This document shows, one piece after another, positions 63,576 to 64,000 of a DNA stretch of 64,000 bases (positions are counted from its first letter, which is position 1; each line of letters starts with the position of its first letter). The stretch is taken from positions 62,001-126,000 of the forward strand of contig NZ_SWLZ01000010.1 of the NCBI RefSeq assembly GCF_005502275.1, read 5' to 3'. Made by a program: the position numbers and the translations under genes. Below the pieces are notes generated by a model. The model was not told where the DNA came from. It searched no databases and worked only from the letters and a program-made list of their open reading frames with translations. Source of the stretch: Robertmurraya siralis (lineage in GTDB: Bacteria > Bacillota > Bacilli > Bacillales > Cytobacillaceae).

Positions 63576-63597
63576 TAAAATGATGACGAGATGTTTT
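63564..63597. terminator. Hairpin terminator
   Basis: AAAACATCTC and GAGATGTTTT (about 63561-63596) form a 10-bp stem with T-runs on both strands. Confidence 0.65.
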
Positions 63598-63715
63598 TAA
63601 ATCACATATTTATATAAACCTTTGAAACTGGAATAACAAAGAACTGTTTATTAAACAGTAGACAAATTACCAAAGTTTAAAATTCGTTTTGTAAAATTTC
63701 CAGTTACATTAAAGC

Positions 63716-63737
63716 ACCAGCGTTCCCTAACGCTGGT
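63716..63737 (-). terminator. Terminator of the DUF2500 gene
   Basis: ACCAGCGT (63716-63723) and ACGCTGGT (63730-63737) form an 8-bp stem; the minus-strand tail is short. It lies about 70 bp after the stop of the gene at the right edge. Confidence 0.6.
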
Positions 63738-63807
63738 CTAATATTTTATAAATAAACATGATAGCTAAAGAGAGAATTTTTTACGAGATTTCGTTACATT
63801 AAAATCT

Positions 63808-64000
63808 TCATTTTTCCCTCTCGAAGCCTAAATATCGAGTGCCTTGAAAGTTTAATATTCCAATATCACCTTCAGAAAGTAAACCATACGCTTTACCAGA
63901 AACACGGAACTCTGAACGATCACCACTTTCGAACTCAAAAGTAACGAAATATGTCGTATGTGTGTTTGATGAATGAATATGGTGGTCTTGATGAAGATGC
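63808..64000 (-). CDS. DUF2500 family protein, N-terminus beyond the window edge
   Basis: The minus strand encodes the C-terminal 63 residues with HLHQDHHIHSSNTHTTYFVT, FEFESGDRSEFRVSGKAYGL and LLSEGDIGILNFQGTRYLGFEREK. This matches the C-terminal half of DUF2500 proteins (small secreted or membrane-anchored proteins of unknown function). The start lies outside the window. Confidence 0.75.
   Translation of the reverse strand, partial: HLHQDHHIHSSNTHTTYFVTFEFESGDRSEFRVSGKAYGLLSEGDIGILNFQGTRYLGFEREK

Overview
The window is AT-rich DNA from a Gram-positive, endospore-forming member of the Bacillaceae. The pointers are an SLH-domain surface protein, a Spo0E-family phosphatase, two T-box leaders, a DUF3231 protein, strong GGAGG ribosome sites with many TTG/GTG starts, and Bacillus-type gene sets (YfiY-YfiZ-YfhA-YusV iron uptake, an Lnr-like ABC/two-component operon, SatA). 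Genus and species cannot be fixed from the sequence alone. There are no rRNA or tRNA genes and no CRISPR array that I can see.

Layout. 1-3.6 kb: a giant SLH surface protein that runs off the left edge and carries at least seven Shr-like repeats. 4-8 kb: a fusion of a catalytically dead alpha/beta hydrolase to a SARP-type DNA-binding module, a LysR/TauE divergent pair and a DUF4269 protein. 8.5-13 kb: a Nudix pseudogene, a zinc metallopeptidase, a frameshifted GNAT, a small membrane protein, and a leader-peptide-controlled MFS gene that is itself destroyed, then a VTT-domain protein. 13.6-21.4 kb: a D,D-carboxypeptidase, then a repeat-rich stretch (a terminal-inverted-repeat element, seven hairpin repeats at an exact 52-bp period, a frameshifted zinc ribbon, an IS91-type relic), a MutS2-like protein behind an attenuator-like leader, and a secreted protein next to a membrane peptide. 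21.5-23.2 kb: an IS110-family insertion sequence. 23.7-33.9 kb: resistance and metabolic genes (SatA, flavin reductase, AraC/EamA), a RodA-like protein with a decayed twin, an XRE-DUF1232 protein with its operator, and an XRE/Spo0E-like pair. 34-40 kb: two tandem CNNM-type transporters and several frameshifted genes. 40.3-44.4 kb: a Fur-controlled siderophore uptake system. 44.7-52.8 kb: a double-MerR/UvrA-like pair and the Lnr-like operon. 53.5-58.7 kb: PAP2, relics of ISL3 and IS4 transposases, and a secreted peptide/FtsX permease/ATPase cassette. 59-64 kb: MOSC protein, T-box/GNAT, T-box/tyrosyl-tRNA synthetase, small membrane proteins, and a DUF2500 gene cut by the right edge.

Functionally the region is an accessory, stress-and-resistance block: efflux, drug-modifying enzymes, ABC exporters with their own sensors, and ligand-sensing regulators next to their targets. 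It is also decaying. At least six genes are broken by a single-base change, mostly in or next to short A/T runs. That pattern means either active gene loss or sequencing indels, and the two should be told apart before the broken genes are called pseudogenes.

The least ordinary items are the 52-bp-period hairpin array with related units elsewhere in the window, the three-segment translation attenuator at 11.88-12.0 kb, the MutS2-like gene with its leader, the pseudo-hydrolase/SARP fusion, the secreted-peptide ABC cassette at 55-58.7 kb, and a T-box leader in front of an acetyltransferase.
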